From: Saussurea involucrata | Lineage: Eukaryota; Streptophyta; Magnoliopsida; Asterales; Asteraceae | Length of the DNA stretch: 64,000 bases | Assembly (NCBI GenBank): GCA_033807775.1 | Contig: CM066314.1 | Location: 146,929,429-146,993,428, forward strand | Direction: 5' to 3' | Part shown: positions 22,101-33,726 of the stretch, piece by piece | Layout of the letters: each line of letters opens with the position of its first letter | Position numbering within the stretch: the stretch's first letter is position 1 | Program-made: the position numbers and the translations under genes | The notes under the pieces: model-generated | What the model saw: only the letters and a program-made list of their open reading frames with translations | What the model was told of the DNA's origin: nothing | Database searches by the model: none

Positions 22101-23784
22101 ATTTTCTTTTTGCAATTTCATATCAATTTTTACTTCAAATTCGAATTTCTTCGACGAATTACAATTTTATCAAATTCCATTCTGTCAACAAAACACCCTT
22201 AGAATTATCATAAGAGATTTAATTACTTGAAAAAAAAGATATCACTTATCAACTGACTTTTGGATTATGAGTTCGGACATTTTTCAAAAATATAAATATG
22301 CAAATATTTTAGTATAGTATATTTAATTATTTATACTTTCTTAATCTTGATTATATTATTTCCTCTAATTTTTTTGACCAATTAACCATATTGATCTTTA
22401 ATTTTATACATCTGATATGCAACTTAAAAGCGTATAAATATGAACATGAAACAAAATTATTTTTTCGAATTCTCGGCTTTAGATTTGAAATACTTCGCGT
22501 CGCATCGCGCGCAGGTACTTATTTAGTTAAGAGCATCTCCAACAGCTTCCCCATTTTGGAGAAAATGGGGAATATGGGGATTTTGGTCCTAAAATGAGCT
22601 CCAACAGCTTCCCCAAACCCATCCCCATTTTGGAGAAAGTTGGAGATTCCCTAAAATTTTCTCCAAATATGGAGAATACCCCAAAACTAGAATTCTTCAA
22701 AATGGGGAATTTGTTGAAGATGGAAGCAATTTTTTTTTGGGATTTTGACTTTTGATTCCCCATTTTGGAAAAAAAATTAGGGAAGCTGTTGGAGATGCTC
22801 ATAATAAATACGCTTCTATTAGAATAATAATAAATATCAAGTGTCATTCTCTGTCTTTTGACCAATCCAGATTCAGAAGGTAATGTTCCAATGTGGGAGG
22901 CCATACTGGGTAATCATGAACCGGTTACCAAAATCTTGAAGGATAACGGTGCCACTCTGTCCTCCGGCGATGTCGGCCAGTTCGCTTGCATTGCCGCCGA
23001 GCAGAACAAGTTAGACATACTAAAACAAATCATTACCTTCGGTGGAGATGTCACGCTTCCCAAAAACAACGGTTCAACGGCTCTTCACGTAGCCGTTTGT
23101 GAAGGTAACATCGAAATGGTGCGATTCTTATTAAGCCAAGGAGCCGACATCGACAAACCAGATGATCACGGTTGGACTCCTAGAGACTTGGCTGACCAAC
23201 AAGGCCACCACGAGATACGAAACCTTTTCCTTTCCGTTAAACAAACCGACGACTACTCCCACTTAACGAAAACGTCATCGTTCATGCCGTTTCAGCGAGC
23301 CGAGTCACGGCACGTTCAGTTTCTTGGGCGGTTTAAAAGCGAGCCGATGATGATTAGACCCGGTTCCCAATTAGCTGACGAGGGTCAGTTGCGTCAACCT
23401 CGCCAAAGACGGAGGGGTAACAATTTTCATAATTCTCTTTTCGGGATAATGTCGAATGCACGTGATGGTGACAAAGATATTGATTTGGTCTCTCCGAGAC
23501 CGCCCCAAAGGGGGGAAGAACATAGTCGTTGTCGAGTAATAGTTAGTTGTTCCAAGAATGCAGATGTTCCGGGGAAGCTTGTGCTTTTACCACAAAGCTT
23601 TCAAGAACTATTCGAGATTGGTTTTAAAAAGTTTGGTTTCTTGCCATCGAGAGTGTTGAACGACGAGGGAGCGGAAATAGATGAGATAGCGCTAATTCGA
23701 GATGGTGATCACTTGGTTTTTGACTACGATGTTAGTCAAACTGGTCAAGAGTTTGGTCAGGCAGATGGTGAGAAGTTAAGATAA
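16170..23784 (+). CDS. AKT1: AKT1-type voltage-gated K+ channel
   Basis: Shaker-type inward-rectifying K+ uptake channel of the plasma membrane, in roots the main low-affinity path for K+. Eleven exons: 16170-16321, 17342-17707, 17894-17951, 18100-18417, 18511-18756, 18840-18938, 19042-19074, 19191-19376, 20075-20269, 20364-20439, 22871-23784; 880 residues, close to Arabidopsis AKT1 (857). Visible: N-terminal GARSNRRVKLR motif, S1-S6, basic S4 (RLWRLRRVSALFAR, about 158-172), filter TVGYGD (GYGD at 251-254), cyclic-nucleotide-binding domain (about 360-480), ankyrin repeats (about 520-700) with NGRTALHIAASKG and GWTPRDLADQQG, and the C-terminal KHA domain. An in-frame ATG 17 codons upstream (16119) is possible, but MCGG at 16170 matches the family start. 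Intron 7 has a GC donor (AG|GCAAG). Intron 10 is 2.4 kb with two MITEs. Confidence 0.97.
20490..20913. mobile_element. MITE, TTACCGGGTAAG family, copy 2 (AKT1 intron 10)
   Basis: Ends GGGCCGTTTATTCAAAC and GATAAACGGACCC. It holds an internal tandem duplication of about 150 bp (each half has GTCACCAACATTTG, CCATCAAAATG and CTTACCGGGTAAGATTTTAG), so it is longer than its relatives. Confidence 0.75.
22531..22800. mobile_element. MITE with GAGCATCTCCAACAGC ends (AKT1 intron 10)
   Basis: Inverted ends GAGCATCTCCAACAGCTTCC and its complement (right end at 22800), 270 bp, with internal CCCCATTTTGGAG palindromes. It lies 70 bases before the last AKT1 exon. The same GAGCATCTCCAA end is common in plant MITEs; the superfamily was not settled here. 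Confidence 0.75.
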
Positions 23785-24068
23785 CACCACCGGTGCCTGT
23801 TTACTCTATGTACTTTATTCTGTTTCATAATTACAAACGCCCAAAGTAACGCAAAATATAACGATATAAAAGAGAACTTCCTTCCATTAACCATGAAATC
23901 AGTGTTTGGTTGGCTGAATATTCTTTTTGAAGGAATGAAATATGTTAAAAAGAGTTGGAATTTAATGTAATTGAAATAAGAACTTAATTGACAAGAATTG
24001 AAATGGGATTATTGCTATAGAATCCAAAAATATGAAGAAAAAAAAAGGTGGACTTTTTATGAAACTAA
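23785..24068. other. AKT1 3' flank
   Basis: AT-rich, presumably 3' UTR followed by spacer. No further gene seen. Confidence 0.5.
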
Positions 24069-24364
24069 GGGTGTGTTTTGGTACACAAGACAAACAGTTT
24101 GGCAGTTGCTGAATGGTTTGGTGCTGAATGATTAAGAGGTTTTTATGATATAGTGCAAAATTAAATAAAGTTGTTTGGTAATTGTTTAGAGTGAAATCAG
24201 GGTGCTAAATGGTTAAGGGAGGCCCATGATGCTAAATCATTTAAAGGGTTTTAAAACCATTAAGAGGTAGACATTTTTTTTTGTCAAACAGGATTTACCT
24301 CTTAGCGATTCAGAGGTCGTCTCTTAATAGTAATGAAACTATTAAGAGGTAAACAAACAGCCCC
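24069..24364. mobile_element. Tourist-like MITE, GGGGCTGTTTG family, copy 1
   Basis: Relative of the copies at 37662 and 39425: shared GGTTTGGTGC.GAATGATTAAGA, TTGTTTGGTAATTG and CTCTTAGCGATTCAGAGG. The flanks are TAA/TGA rather than a clean TTA, and the left end is diverged (GGGTGTGTTTTGG). Confidence 0.7.
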
Positions 24365-24582
24365 TGAGATAGGATGGGGCTGAGTAGAACAAAAATGTTT
24401 TTTTCTTTTTATCCAACCAAAATCAATGAAACAAAAACCTAAAAATCGAGACAAGATTAATAAATTACTAATTAACCATCCATATGTACAACAGTTTGAC
24501 ACCTGTATTTTATGAAAAAAGATCAATGGGAAGAAGTATGGAAGTATGTAGATATACCAACTCATCAAAAAACAAAATCAGG

Positions 24583-24584
<2 letters not shown>

Positions 24585-24626
<42 letters not shown>

Positions 24627-24627
24627 T
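24585..24627. repeat. (TA)n-(GT)n microsatellite
   Basis: Alternating TA then GT run in the 3' flank of the RINGv gene. Confidence 0.9.
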
Positions 24628-24667
24628 ACTGTTACATCACCATTGAAGCAAGTATTATCTGGTTGTA

Positions 24668-27600
24668 TCACAAAAGCTTTAGCATTTTTAGGCGCTCCAC
24701 ATGCTCTGGATCCAGTTTTGCAGGGGTGTAACAACCCTGAAGATCCTCCACCACATACTCCTGTCAATAGTAAAACCCTATTATGCTTTACTACTAGAAA
24801 TTAAATAAATAAATAAAGCATTTCATTTCAACTAATCCTTCTTTATTTCATGGAGACCATCCATTGAATCGTGGATAGTGAAGGCTTACTCGGCAAGGGC
24901 TTACTGGATCAATTTACCATATCGGATGAACATGACAAGGATTCTCAATCCAGTAAGACCGATGACAATGACCGAAAGTCTTACCGATAAAAATGTTGCA
25001 TACAATGCCGTTTTAATGGACTAATATCTTACCGGGTAAGTTATGTAAAAGTGTTAACTATTACCGGTAAGCACTTAATGGGTAAGCGTTGGGTAAACAA
25101 CCCCTTAGTCAAGTGTTTCATAAGATTTATAGCCTAGAGGCCCTGAGTTTAATCCCACACTCTTCTATTGCCTAGTAAATTGGTGTGGTTTCCTAGATTT
25201 TCCAACAGGTTTCGTACCTGATGGTGTTCCAATGTCAGATATTGAACATGGCCATCAAAAAATGTGGGACCCGATTATAACTGCTTTTTACTCTTTTAAC
25301 CAATTTGACAATTCCTGATTCCGGATTTCGAAGAACGTTAGAAGAATGATTCTATGCAAGTGAATTTCACGCGTCTTTAATCTTGGTACAGGTGTAACAG
25401 GGTCTCCAAAAAGATTGTAACACGGTTTTCTACTCGTCTTGTTTAATTTTGAGATGGGTTTTTGTGGGTGTTTGGGATATCACTAGTTACTTGAAAGCAA
25501 ATAAGGAAGAAGATGGTATTTATTACCTGTGTAAGTTCTCTCTTGGTGAGAATATGGTAGTGTCTCTGCCAGATCCTCTGTACAGCCATGGTGGCAGCGA
25601 GAAAGCCATAAGCAATACCAAGAATTGCAAATATGACCACAAAAACTATAACCAGAGCAAAACATGCCTCCATTGATGCTGGAAAACAGTCCAAAACTCC
25701 CCAACCGTAACAGCAGTTTTGGCAGCCAGCCATCCGTGGGTCATTATTAAAAGAAGAGCAGTGCAATATGATCCCAAAAAAACCGAGCAACACAAAGAAG
25801 ACAAGGACCCCTGAAGAACATTACAACTCCTTTAAAAAACCATTATAATAGCAATGAGCAGAAGAAGAGTAATGACCATAGAAAAAATTCAGTACACTAG
25901 GGTGAGTTTATATGTGTAAGCACGTGTGTCAGTGTGTAGTAGGGTTGGGTTCCGGTGAGAAGTTGAGGTTAACGTGAGAAGTGGTTATCAACCGTCTGGA
26001 TGAGAAATGGACGCACATTAGGATATGATGCACTGAGATGCACCGGATTAATTCCCTTCTAAGCCGCAATTCATGGGAGAGCATTTGCTTAAAAGTGATC
26101 AACAGTTCAGATCCACTTTTCACACTTCTCACGTTAACATCAACTTCTCACACAATCCTTCGCCGTGTGTGTAGTATACAAGTCTTGGACCCGAATCAAC
26201 AAAACTATCGAATAAAATTATCTTGTAATTCATGTGGCAAATATGGGAAACCGAAACGTACTTGACACACATAAAACCAATAAAATAATGAAATTATCTC
26301 ATAACTCGTATAACAAATATATGAAATAAACTCATAAAGGTTAAATTTTCATCATGCTTTTGCTTTTATTTTAATTTGGTGTGCCAATGTTTGTCTAAGA
26401 TACGAAGGACTCTTTCTTTCTCTCTTGTAGGCATATGAGCCAAGTTTTTCTTTGAAAAAATTTAGGCTCGATTTTTTAGCTATATAATTTGTAAATTTTT
26501 ATCCTTTTTTCAAAAAGAAATAAGACTAAAGTTGGTCCCTCCAGGATAATTTGTAAATTATATGCAATAATATTTGTTCATCCGGCGAAAGTGGCATGTG
26601 GTACCTAGTAACTCATGGCGAAATTATTTGGGTGCCAGAACTATAACCTTTTTTTCGAAGTTCTGTTGTACGATAATAAAGACGAAAGCTTACCTATACA
26701 GTAGTAGAATGGTATAGGATGCCTGGACAATATACGGTCCCAACTATCATTAAATGAATCTCTGAAAGACCCATCTTTGTCGGCAAGATATGCTAGACCT
26801 CCCATCATTCCAATCACCTGTTTTACCAGAGTGTTTGATTTACCAAGACGTCAGTAGTAGTATAGATATGTAAAAATGTACACATTAAATTCAGACAACA
26901 ATCATTCTGCATTTCTTGCATAAAAGATGAAACGTGTACGATGAAAGGACAATGAAGTATAGAACTAATTATCAATGCTAAACCAGTTAAAGTTTCAAGA
27001 GATCCACGGCCTTAAACATTAAAGACAAGCCTACTGGACGTAAAATATTTTAGTGAAGTGAGTTTTGGATCCCATAATCATCTTTTATTCAAATAATGTA
27101 ATTAAGATGTTTCAACCTTCAATGGTGAATGCAGGTAATGTACAAGGGTAAGGGTCGGATGTTTCGGCAAAATGATAACAATTATTCAGTGGCAACTTGG
27201 AACAAGCATTAAAATTTAGCATGGTAAATGGCCCTTCCTAAGTATAACAATCATATCAATGTAGAAAATGAAAGAGACGGAGGTGGAGGTTGGGGTGGGG
27301 GTTTGAGTCTGCTTTTCAGAGTAAAAAACACTTATCCGTCAAAAAAGAGTAAAGGACAATTACACTTAAGAGCTTGCTTTTCAGATGATTCGGTCATGAA
27401 TCAAGTTTGAGTTTGAGTCTGAGTCTGAGTCTATGTCACAATGCTTAATGAATATATAATGGGCAATAAGAAAAGAAAACAAGATTTTATCTCATCAAAA
27501 GAAAACAAGAACTAGGGGGTTGCAATAACAGTGTGTTACAGCTGATACTGTCGAGATTCCAGAGGAAATCACATACAGCAAGAAATAGTATTGAGATGGA

Positions 27601-29323
27601 TTGCAATTTGCAACTAGGGAAAAACAAAATAACTATACACTTATACCCAACTTTAAGAAGTAAGTGAAGTTAGAAGACTCAACTGTTTGTGCAGCCAAAA
27701 ATACGAGGCAAACATCCCTGGCAACAAATAGTCTGAATTTTATTTTGCGCCAGGAGTTGTCTTCTGACTCAACAACTCGAAGATGAAACTGGGCTTTGCA
27801 AGTCGTGCAATGTGAAAAGGCAAAACCCTCCTGTTAAGAGTAACCGAATGTAAACATACGAAAAGTAGGAAATTTTGTTATTCCCAATGAAACAATATGA
27901 GAAATCAGAGTCACTTACTTTGACGGATCGCCAATGATCAAGGCATGAACGATGCACAAACTGCTGGGTGCCTTTGCACATGCATGGAGATATCAGATCA
28001 TCATCTACAGAAAAGAAAAGAACAAAACTTAAGGAAATAGTAATAATGAAAGACGGTCCACGGGATCTTTTTCTTATGCAGAAGAGAGAAAATGAGTCAC
28101 CAATGAGAAGTACAAAAAGGCGACCCCCCCCCCCAACAACAATTCTCATTCACAATAGGAAAGAACTTCCAAATACACTATAAAGGAGAACACACTGTCA
28201 AGATGTTGCTTATTACATGAACACCTTTAGTGTTGTTACGAATGCTGGTGATAAGATGCCATCTATATAAAGCCAACTGTGCTGTGTTACAATTTACAAG
28301 AAACATATAACCAACAGCATACATTCAATACAAAGAACATATAACCAAGCTATGAGCTATCACCATTCTCTATTTGACATTGAATACGAATTTCATGTAG
28401 AAAACCATGAATAGCACAACCATTAAATTAATATTAAGTAGCAATGATTATTGATCAGTACTCTACCCAAAGTCACTTCCACAATCACTTAAATCCTAGG
28501 ATTAGAAATCGTCTATGCTATTCTCATTCTCTGGTGGACATTCAATATGATTTTCATGTAGATACCCATGGGTAGCACAAACATGAAATTATATCAAATA
28601 GCAATGATCATTGATCAGTACTCTAGCTCTTTCTGCCCATCATAGCTAACACCCACTTGACCCAAATACAGGTGAACATAAACACGGTAGCGCAATAAAA
28701 CTAAATGCAACTTAAAAGAGCGTTGATATAATGGCTCCATCACCAAGATATGTTAAAAACTGGTGCCCTTTTGACAACATGCACAACAAGGAACTTGATA
28801 CATGCTTTTGTCATTTGATCACAAGTACCTTACTTGATAGAAGAGAAATTGTGGTACAGGAAAACAAGTGGTGTGATTTTTATCCTCAAACAATATACCA
28901 AAAGAATATTTAAAATTGCCAACAGAGTTATTCCAACAAATAAGAACAAAGGGCGACAAAAACTAATGGCGAACGGTTACCATACAAAATATCATCACTA
29001 AAGAAGCATCAAATACTAGACATTGAAAATTTTGTAAATTACTAAAATGAAAAAGAAAAAAAAAAACAGAATATTTTCAGATTGCCAAAAGTAAATCATT
29101 CACCTTCCTCTCCATCGCATTCAAGGCAAATACGACAAGCAGCTATCGAACCAGCTTCAACATCTTCATCTTCATCTTTTGTCTCACTAGAACTCGCAGC
29201 AGCAGCCGGCGATGGTGATGGTGATGGTGATTCAGAATCAGTGTTTTGATGATTCGGAAGCAGAGGATCTGAATCGCTAGGGTTTTCCAAACCCCTCGCT
29301 TCTAGCTGTAATTCTCCGTTCAT
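24668..29323 (-). CDS. RING-variant (RINGv/MARCH-like) membrane E3 ubiquitin ligase
   Basis: Six exons on the minus strand: 29323-29104, 28004-27919, 27830-27684, 26817-26694, 25810-25527, 24760-24668; 317 residues. The N-terminus is acidic and serine-rich. A C4HC3 RINGv finger is split over exons 1-3: CRICLECDGEE, then CMCKGTQQFVHRSCLDHW, then CTTCKAQF. It should bind an E2 and transfer ubiquitin at a membrane. Exons 3-5 give three or so hydrophobic segments (VCLVFLAAQTVIGMMGG; VLVFFVLLGFFGIIL; ALVIVFVVIFAILGIAYG). The C-terminus YVVEDLQGCYTPAKLDPEH is strongly conserved in this plant family. All introns are GT-AG. A 5'-UTR intron near 29360-29448 is possible. Introns carry a GTGAGAAG MITE and a duplicated block. 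Substrate unknown. Confidence 0.93.
24880..25104. mobile_element. MITE, TTACCGGGTAAG family, copy 3
   Basis: In RINGv intron 5. Contains CTTACTCGGCAAGG, CTTACCGGGTAAG, TTACCGGTAAGCACTTA and an end GGTAAACAACCCC. The left end is degraded. Confidence 0.6.
25955..26153. mobile_element. MITE with GTGAGAAGTTGA ends, copy 1
   Basis: In RINGv intron 4. Left GTGAGAAGTTGAGGTTAACG, right CGTTAACATCAACTTCTCAC. The interior word CTAAGCCGCAATT is shared with the copy at 50983-51162. Confidence 0.75.
28355..28625. repeat. direct duplication of about 110 bp in RINGv intron 1
   Basis: Blocks ending at about 28465 and 28625 share TTTCATGTAGA, CCATG.GTAGCACAA and GATCAGTACTCTA. Diverged, non-coding. Confidence 0.7.
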
Positions 29324-29736
29324 TTAACAAATTCTAACCTAATCAAATAGCCACAAAAGCCCTAGAATATCAAACAAACGATCAAATAAGAAAACGATCG
29401 TGAAAACAAATTTTGAAACGATAAAATTGAAGAAGAACAGATCAAACCTGGCAGAATAATTTGACGTAAGATATGAAGGAATTCAGGAATATATGATCGG
29501 ATTAATTTACCTAAAAGTTGGTGAAAAAAACGTTAGAAGCCCCTGTCAACTGATGGGACCAATTTTGCATACGGTGGTCCTTATCTACACGGCACGTGGT
29601 GCGTATGCCGCCCATCGCAACAGCCGGCCCGGGGTTGAGTCAGGTAAACCCGGTCGAGGATTTTGCAGGCAAATGGGCTTGTTGAATTAATTATGGGCCC
29701 GACCCAAAATGGGATGGATTGCAAATTTGCAATATC
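29324..29736. other. RINGv upstream region
   Basis: 5' flank of the RINGv gene. A candidate 5'-UTR splice donor (CCAG|GTTTGATC on the minus strand, about 29448) is visible. No clear TATA box. Confidence 0.4.
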
Positions 29737-29914
29737 GAGGGTCTTCTAGGCTATGTCTAGACTAATCTCTTGGCAAATTGACTGTAAGACATCAATTCTG
29801 ATTAAATCTCAATGGTCACAATTGTTGTGTACGTCTGGATTCGAACATTGGGTAGATGGGATATTCCACCACATCCCTTAGAGTTTTAATCAATACGCCA
29901 CAACCCGTGTGGTT
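29737..29914 (-). mobile_element. tRNA-derived SINE, copy 2
   Basis: Same family as copy 1, with a good B box GGATTCGAA-type (GTTCGAATCC on the minus strand). No convincing target duplication. Confidence 0.75.
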
Positions 29915-29934
29915 TTAGTATTGTAATAGTTGTC

Positions 29935-30745
29935 ATGGCATGTCATCGTTTAATGCATGCAATTTAAGTTTAAGTTATGTTAGGTGTGTGGCATGTCATG
30001 GTCTAATGCATGGTTTTTGAGTTTTCGTAATACAATGTTTTATTTTTCTTTACATTTTTAATGTCTTATATGCTAGTTTTTACTATATGATATAATTTAA
30101 CTAATTTATTGTTATTGACTCATTGAGTAATAGTTAAAACATATTTTTATATGGTATAGAGATTTGACGTTATAAGTTACGTCTTGAGACACGTTGTGGC
30201 ATCACCGTGACTCCTAAGGCTTGAGGTTGGCATCGCCGCCACGCCATGTCTCATGCCCAGTGGCGAATCTAGAAACTTAAGTGACTGGGGTCAGATTTAG
30301 GAGTGTCAATTTTTTTGAAATTGAATAACCCAACCGAACTAAAATGATTTCAGGTTATTTGGTTTTTGGGTTGAACCGATTTTTGGGTTAAACGGTTCAG
30401 TTTCAGTTACTTTTTTGTTATTTCGGTTAAATAGAAAAACAAATTATACCATAATTTTATATACTTTATCTCTATATAATATCAAGATGACTAATATTAA
30501 AATAAATTTAACAAACCAATACAGGAATTTGTTTCTTTTGGTTTTAGCAAAAAAAGAAATCAATTGTAACGGGGTATTGTAAAAAGTTAAATGGGTTCTG
30601 TAAGTAGAAAACCTAGCCATTTATAAAAGATAAAAGAGAATTTTAAGCTAAATTCAATTTCTCTACACTCTTGAGTGGGGTCATGAGACCCCATAAGTTT
30701 CTATGTGGCTCCGTCACTCCTCATGCCATTTAGAACTTTGTATAG
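29935..30745. repeat. old interspersed repeat, split by a hAT element
   Basis: 29935-30257 plus 30728-30745 match 47140-47394 plus 48425-48490: shared GGCATGTCATGGTCTAATGCA, TCATTGAGTAA, AAACATA.TTTTATAT, GACTCCTAAGGCTTGA and CGCCACGCC. Each copy is broken by a different transposon. Class unknown. Confidence 0.6.
30250..30727. mobile_element. hAT-like element, 8-bp target duplication CTCATGCC
   Basis: Exact duplications at 30250-30257 and 30720-30727 flank 30258-30719 (462 bp). Ends CAGTGGCGAATCTAGAAACT and, inverted, GAGTGACGGAGCCACATAG. Non-coding. Confidence 0.85.
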
Positions 30746-30955
30746 GACAGAACAAAATTTTGTTGTCTCATGTTGACGATTAGATTATGATTGGGCATGA
30801 TTTAAGGGTCGTTTAGAAACGTTTAGGATGTATTTGGTATACTGGACATGACAAGACATCACAACATGGATCAATGTTCCACATTTGACAGGACTTTTAT
30901 GTGGAACAAACAAGAACAAAGTGGAACATGTCTGTTTCACCCCACCTAATGGACC

Positions 30956-31187
30956 AAGTTGGAATAGACTTTTTTTTGGAAGGGTATCCGAGGACATTGC
31001 CCCGACTAATCCCGGCAAGGTGAGGCAATTGCCCCAACTGCTAAAGCGTGCAGCCCTGAGTTTATCCCCAGTGGCCACAAGTTGGAAGCACCTGGATTCG
31101 AACTTGGGGTAGATGGGTTACTAGTCACATCCCCCACAAGCCTTAACCAGTACGCCACAAGCCTTGTGGTTAAGTTGGAATAGACTT
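30956..31187 (-). mobile_element. tRNA-derived SINE, copy 3
   Basis: Sixteen-base target duplications AAGTTGGAATAGACTT at 30956-30971 and 31172-31187 flank it. B box GGATTCGAA visible on the minus strand. Inserted in the PIF-type MITE. Confidence 0.85.
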
Positions 31188-31216
31188 ATGTTTACCGATA
31201 TAGTCTCAAACACGCA

Positions 31217-31401
31217 TTCTTTTTTTATGTCTAGACTAATCCCTTGACAAATTATGACTGTAAGACATCAGCCCTGATTAAACCTCAGTGGCCACATTTG
31301 TTGTGTACGTCTGGATTAGAACCCTGGACAGATGGGATATTCCACCACATCCCCAGTGTCTTAACCAGTACGCCACAACCCTTGTGGTTTTCTTTTTTTA
31401 T
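31217..31401 (-). mobile_element. tRNA-derived SINE, copy 4
   Basis: Target duplications TTCTTTTTTTAT at 31217-31228 and 31390-31401. On the minus strand TGGCGTACTGGTTAAG (A-box region) and GGTTCTAATCC (B box). Confidence 0.87.
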
Positions 31402-31838
31402 TTTTCTTTTGTTTTATATTTTATTTATTTTTTAAATTTTATTTATTGTATTTTATGCTCTTTAAACTTTCACTTTACTGTCCTCAAAATATTATTTTTA
31501 TATGATTCCTATGTTTTAATTGATTTATGTAAATTATTAAATGTTAATAGTAAGAAATATAGAAAATGTTAGAAAATAATAACTGGAACCTAAATAAACT
31601 TTTTATTTTGGTGTCATTTTAATCGTGAAAAAAACTTTGTAATAATATATTTTGTTATAAAAAAATATTTATTTCATTATAATTTAATAAATTACATAAT
31701 TAATCAAAATATATAAAATATATAAACAACTTATTAGAGGATAAAATGATCATGTTATATGTTTTGTCCAGTTATGTTTTATCAAACGTTGAACAACTGT
31801 TTTGTCCTATCTTATCTGCATACCAAACGCCCCCTTAA

Positions 31839-32050
31839 TGGGTGTCATTTACCTTACTAGGTGAGAATGACAAGGACCGATATAAAAAATGGATAGCAAT
31901 GACCAATAATCTTACCTGATTAGTGTTTACTAGGTAAGAAACAGTTACCAATAATCCAATTTGATGGCCGAAAATGTTACCCAATAAGATAAGTAGGGGT
32001 GGTGACTCTTAACGGTAAGTGTTTACTCGATAAACGTTTGGCACACGACC
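31839..32050. mobile_element. MITE, TTACCGGGTAAG family, copy 4
   Basis: Degenerate member with TTACTAGGTGAG, TTACTAGGTAAG, GGTAAGTGTTTACTCG and the end TTTGGCACACGACCC. It begins four bases after the preceding MITE. Confidence 0.6.
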
Positions 32051-32059
32051 CTTTACGCG

Positions 32060-32265
32060 ACAAAATGTAACTTGTTTTTGTCCCACTAAATAGGTGGAAC
32101 AAAAATCAGGAAGACAAGACAAACTTGGTAAATTACTAAACTACTCAATTTCATTAAAACCCTAAAACTATTCGCAATTCATTCACCCGCCTACCTCGTC
32201 TAGTCTTGTTCAGTTATGTCCCATCTTGTTCAGCCCGTAATTGCTTACCAAATGGGACCATGTTT
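32060..32265. repeat. fragment related to the MITE relic at 51233
   Basis: Shares, inverted, GTCCCACTAAATAGGTGGAAC, GGTAAATTACTAAACTAC and TTCATTCACCCGCCTACC with 51233-51400. Confidence 0.55.
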
Positions 32266-33297
32266 TTAATCCATGGTCGACTGCCTTTTTAAGAAGTTGT
32301 CTCCACTCTCGACCATGCTCCTAGCCTAGATGGCCTATCAACAATAGTCGAAATCATTTGTATCCAAGTCAAATACTTGGTCGAATGCGGGACCATGAGG
32401 AGTGCTATAGACGTAGATGGCATCATCACAATGTCTCTGTTTATACCACTAAGAATGCTTAATGTGTCACATTTACATTTCGCTGCAAAGAAGCTTCTCG
32501 AGTAGCAAGCTAGTTTGAAGAGGTCGAATTTTGAATCTACAAGTTAAAGCAGGCGATTCGAAAGAAAGCATGATAGGAAACATATCTAAACATTGGAGAA
32601 TGTTCGTGATAGACTAGAATGGAAAGAAATATAACGGTTAGGTTATGTAATATAGAAGGAAGGGAATTTGGAAATTTAGGTTATGTAAAAGAAGTACCGA
32701 GTTTGATGCTAAAATTTAACTATTGACATGGATATGTTGTTCGAAAAAGATACTCTTTCATTTTTGTATGTTTCGTATGCTAATTTAACGATTACTGATG
32801 CCAAATTATTAGCATAACCCTAATCTAATTGACCTTTGCATCTACACTTCACAAACAGATTATAATTATAACTAAAATCAGATATGTATAGATTTTGAAT
32901 GTTATGCATGAAGAAACCAAATCAAGATCAACACTTCCAACACAAACAAATTAGATCAAGATTTTGATCATGCAAAAAAAATGAAAACCCGATTACACGC
33001 CCGTCTAGGGAGCTCATATTTCATCGACTCGACAAGTTGAGATAACGAGTCCAAGGGTTTAAAGCGTGGTTTTGAAACCATTTTCGTGTTGAAACAAAAT
33101 TATTGAACAAATAAATGAGCATGGCCCGATATAAAGATATGGCAATAACCAATAATCCCTTACCCAGTAAACACTTATCAAGCAAAAGATGTCTACCAAC
33201 AATTCATTTTGATAATTGACCCTATAACTTACGTAAGAATGATGACTCTTGCAGGTAAATGCTAGCCCCAAGGTAAAAGAGACTTGTAAAAGCAATA
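32266..33297. other. intergenic DNA, no gene seen
   Basis: No recognisable protein. A degraded TTACC-family MITE may lie at about 33105-33290 (CCTTACCCAGTAAACACTTA). Confidence 0.5.
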
Positions 33298-33516
33298 GGG
33301 AGGGATGATATTTTTTTTGGAAAAGGGTGTCCTAGGCTATGACTAGACTAATCCCTTGGCAAATTATGACTGTAAGACATCAACCCTGATTAAACCTCAG
33401 TGGCCACAATTGTTGTGTACGCCTGGATTAGAACCCTGGGCAGATGGGATATTCTACCACATCCTCAGGGCCTTAACCAATACGCCACAACCATTGTGGT
33501 TGGGAGGGATGATATT
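33298..33516 (-). mobile_element. tRNA-derived SINE, copy 5
   Basis: Exact 15-base duplications GGGAGGGATGATATT at 33298-33312 and 33502-33516. Full-length head, A box and B box (GGTTCTAATCC) on the minus strand, T-run tail side at 33313. Youngest-looking copy. Confidence 0.92.
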
Positions 33517-33726
33517 ATCATTCAATGGAAGAAAGTATTTCTACTAGTAATTCAGTTGGTTGAAATTTGAATTAACAGTGTTCTTCCATTCAAGCTGGAA
33601 ATTCACCTTTTCATCATCATCGTCATCATCCACAAGATGTTTATGGAAATTACATTGCAAAAAGGGAGAAAAGTCCGATAAGAGGGATATCGTGGTTTCC
33701 ATACCTAGAAAGAAACCTCCATCAAT

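Larger units (their letters stand above)
30823..31837. mobile_element. PIF-type MITE, GGGTGCGTTTGG family, with two nested SINEs
   Basis: Element 30826-31834 with TTA at 30823-30825 and 31835-31837. Left GGATGTATTTGGTATACTGG, right GCATACCAAACGCCCC. Closely related to 36357-36972 and inversely to 57986-58402, with which it shares TGTGGAACA.ACAAGAACAAA and TTATTTATTGTATTTTATGC. Without the SINEs it is about 650 bp. Confidence 0.8.

Noticed and set aside
31244..31572. ORFs of 63 and 94 codons, and 33356-33547
   Set aside because: These are the reverse strand of SINE copies 4 and 5. Their similarity to each other is repeat similarity, not protein conservation.
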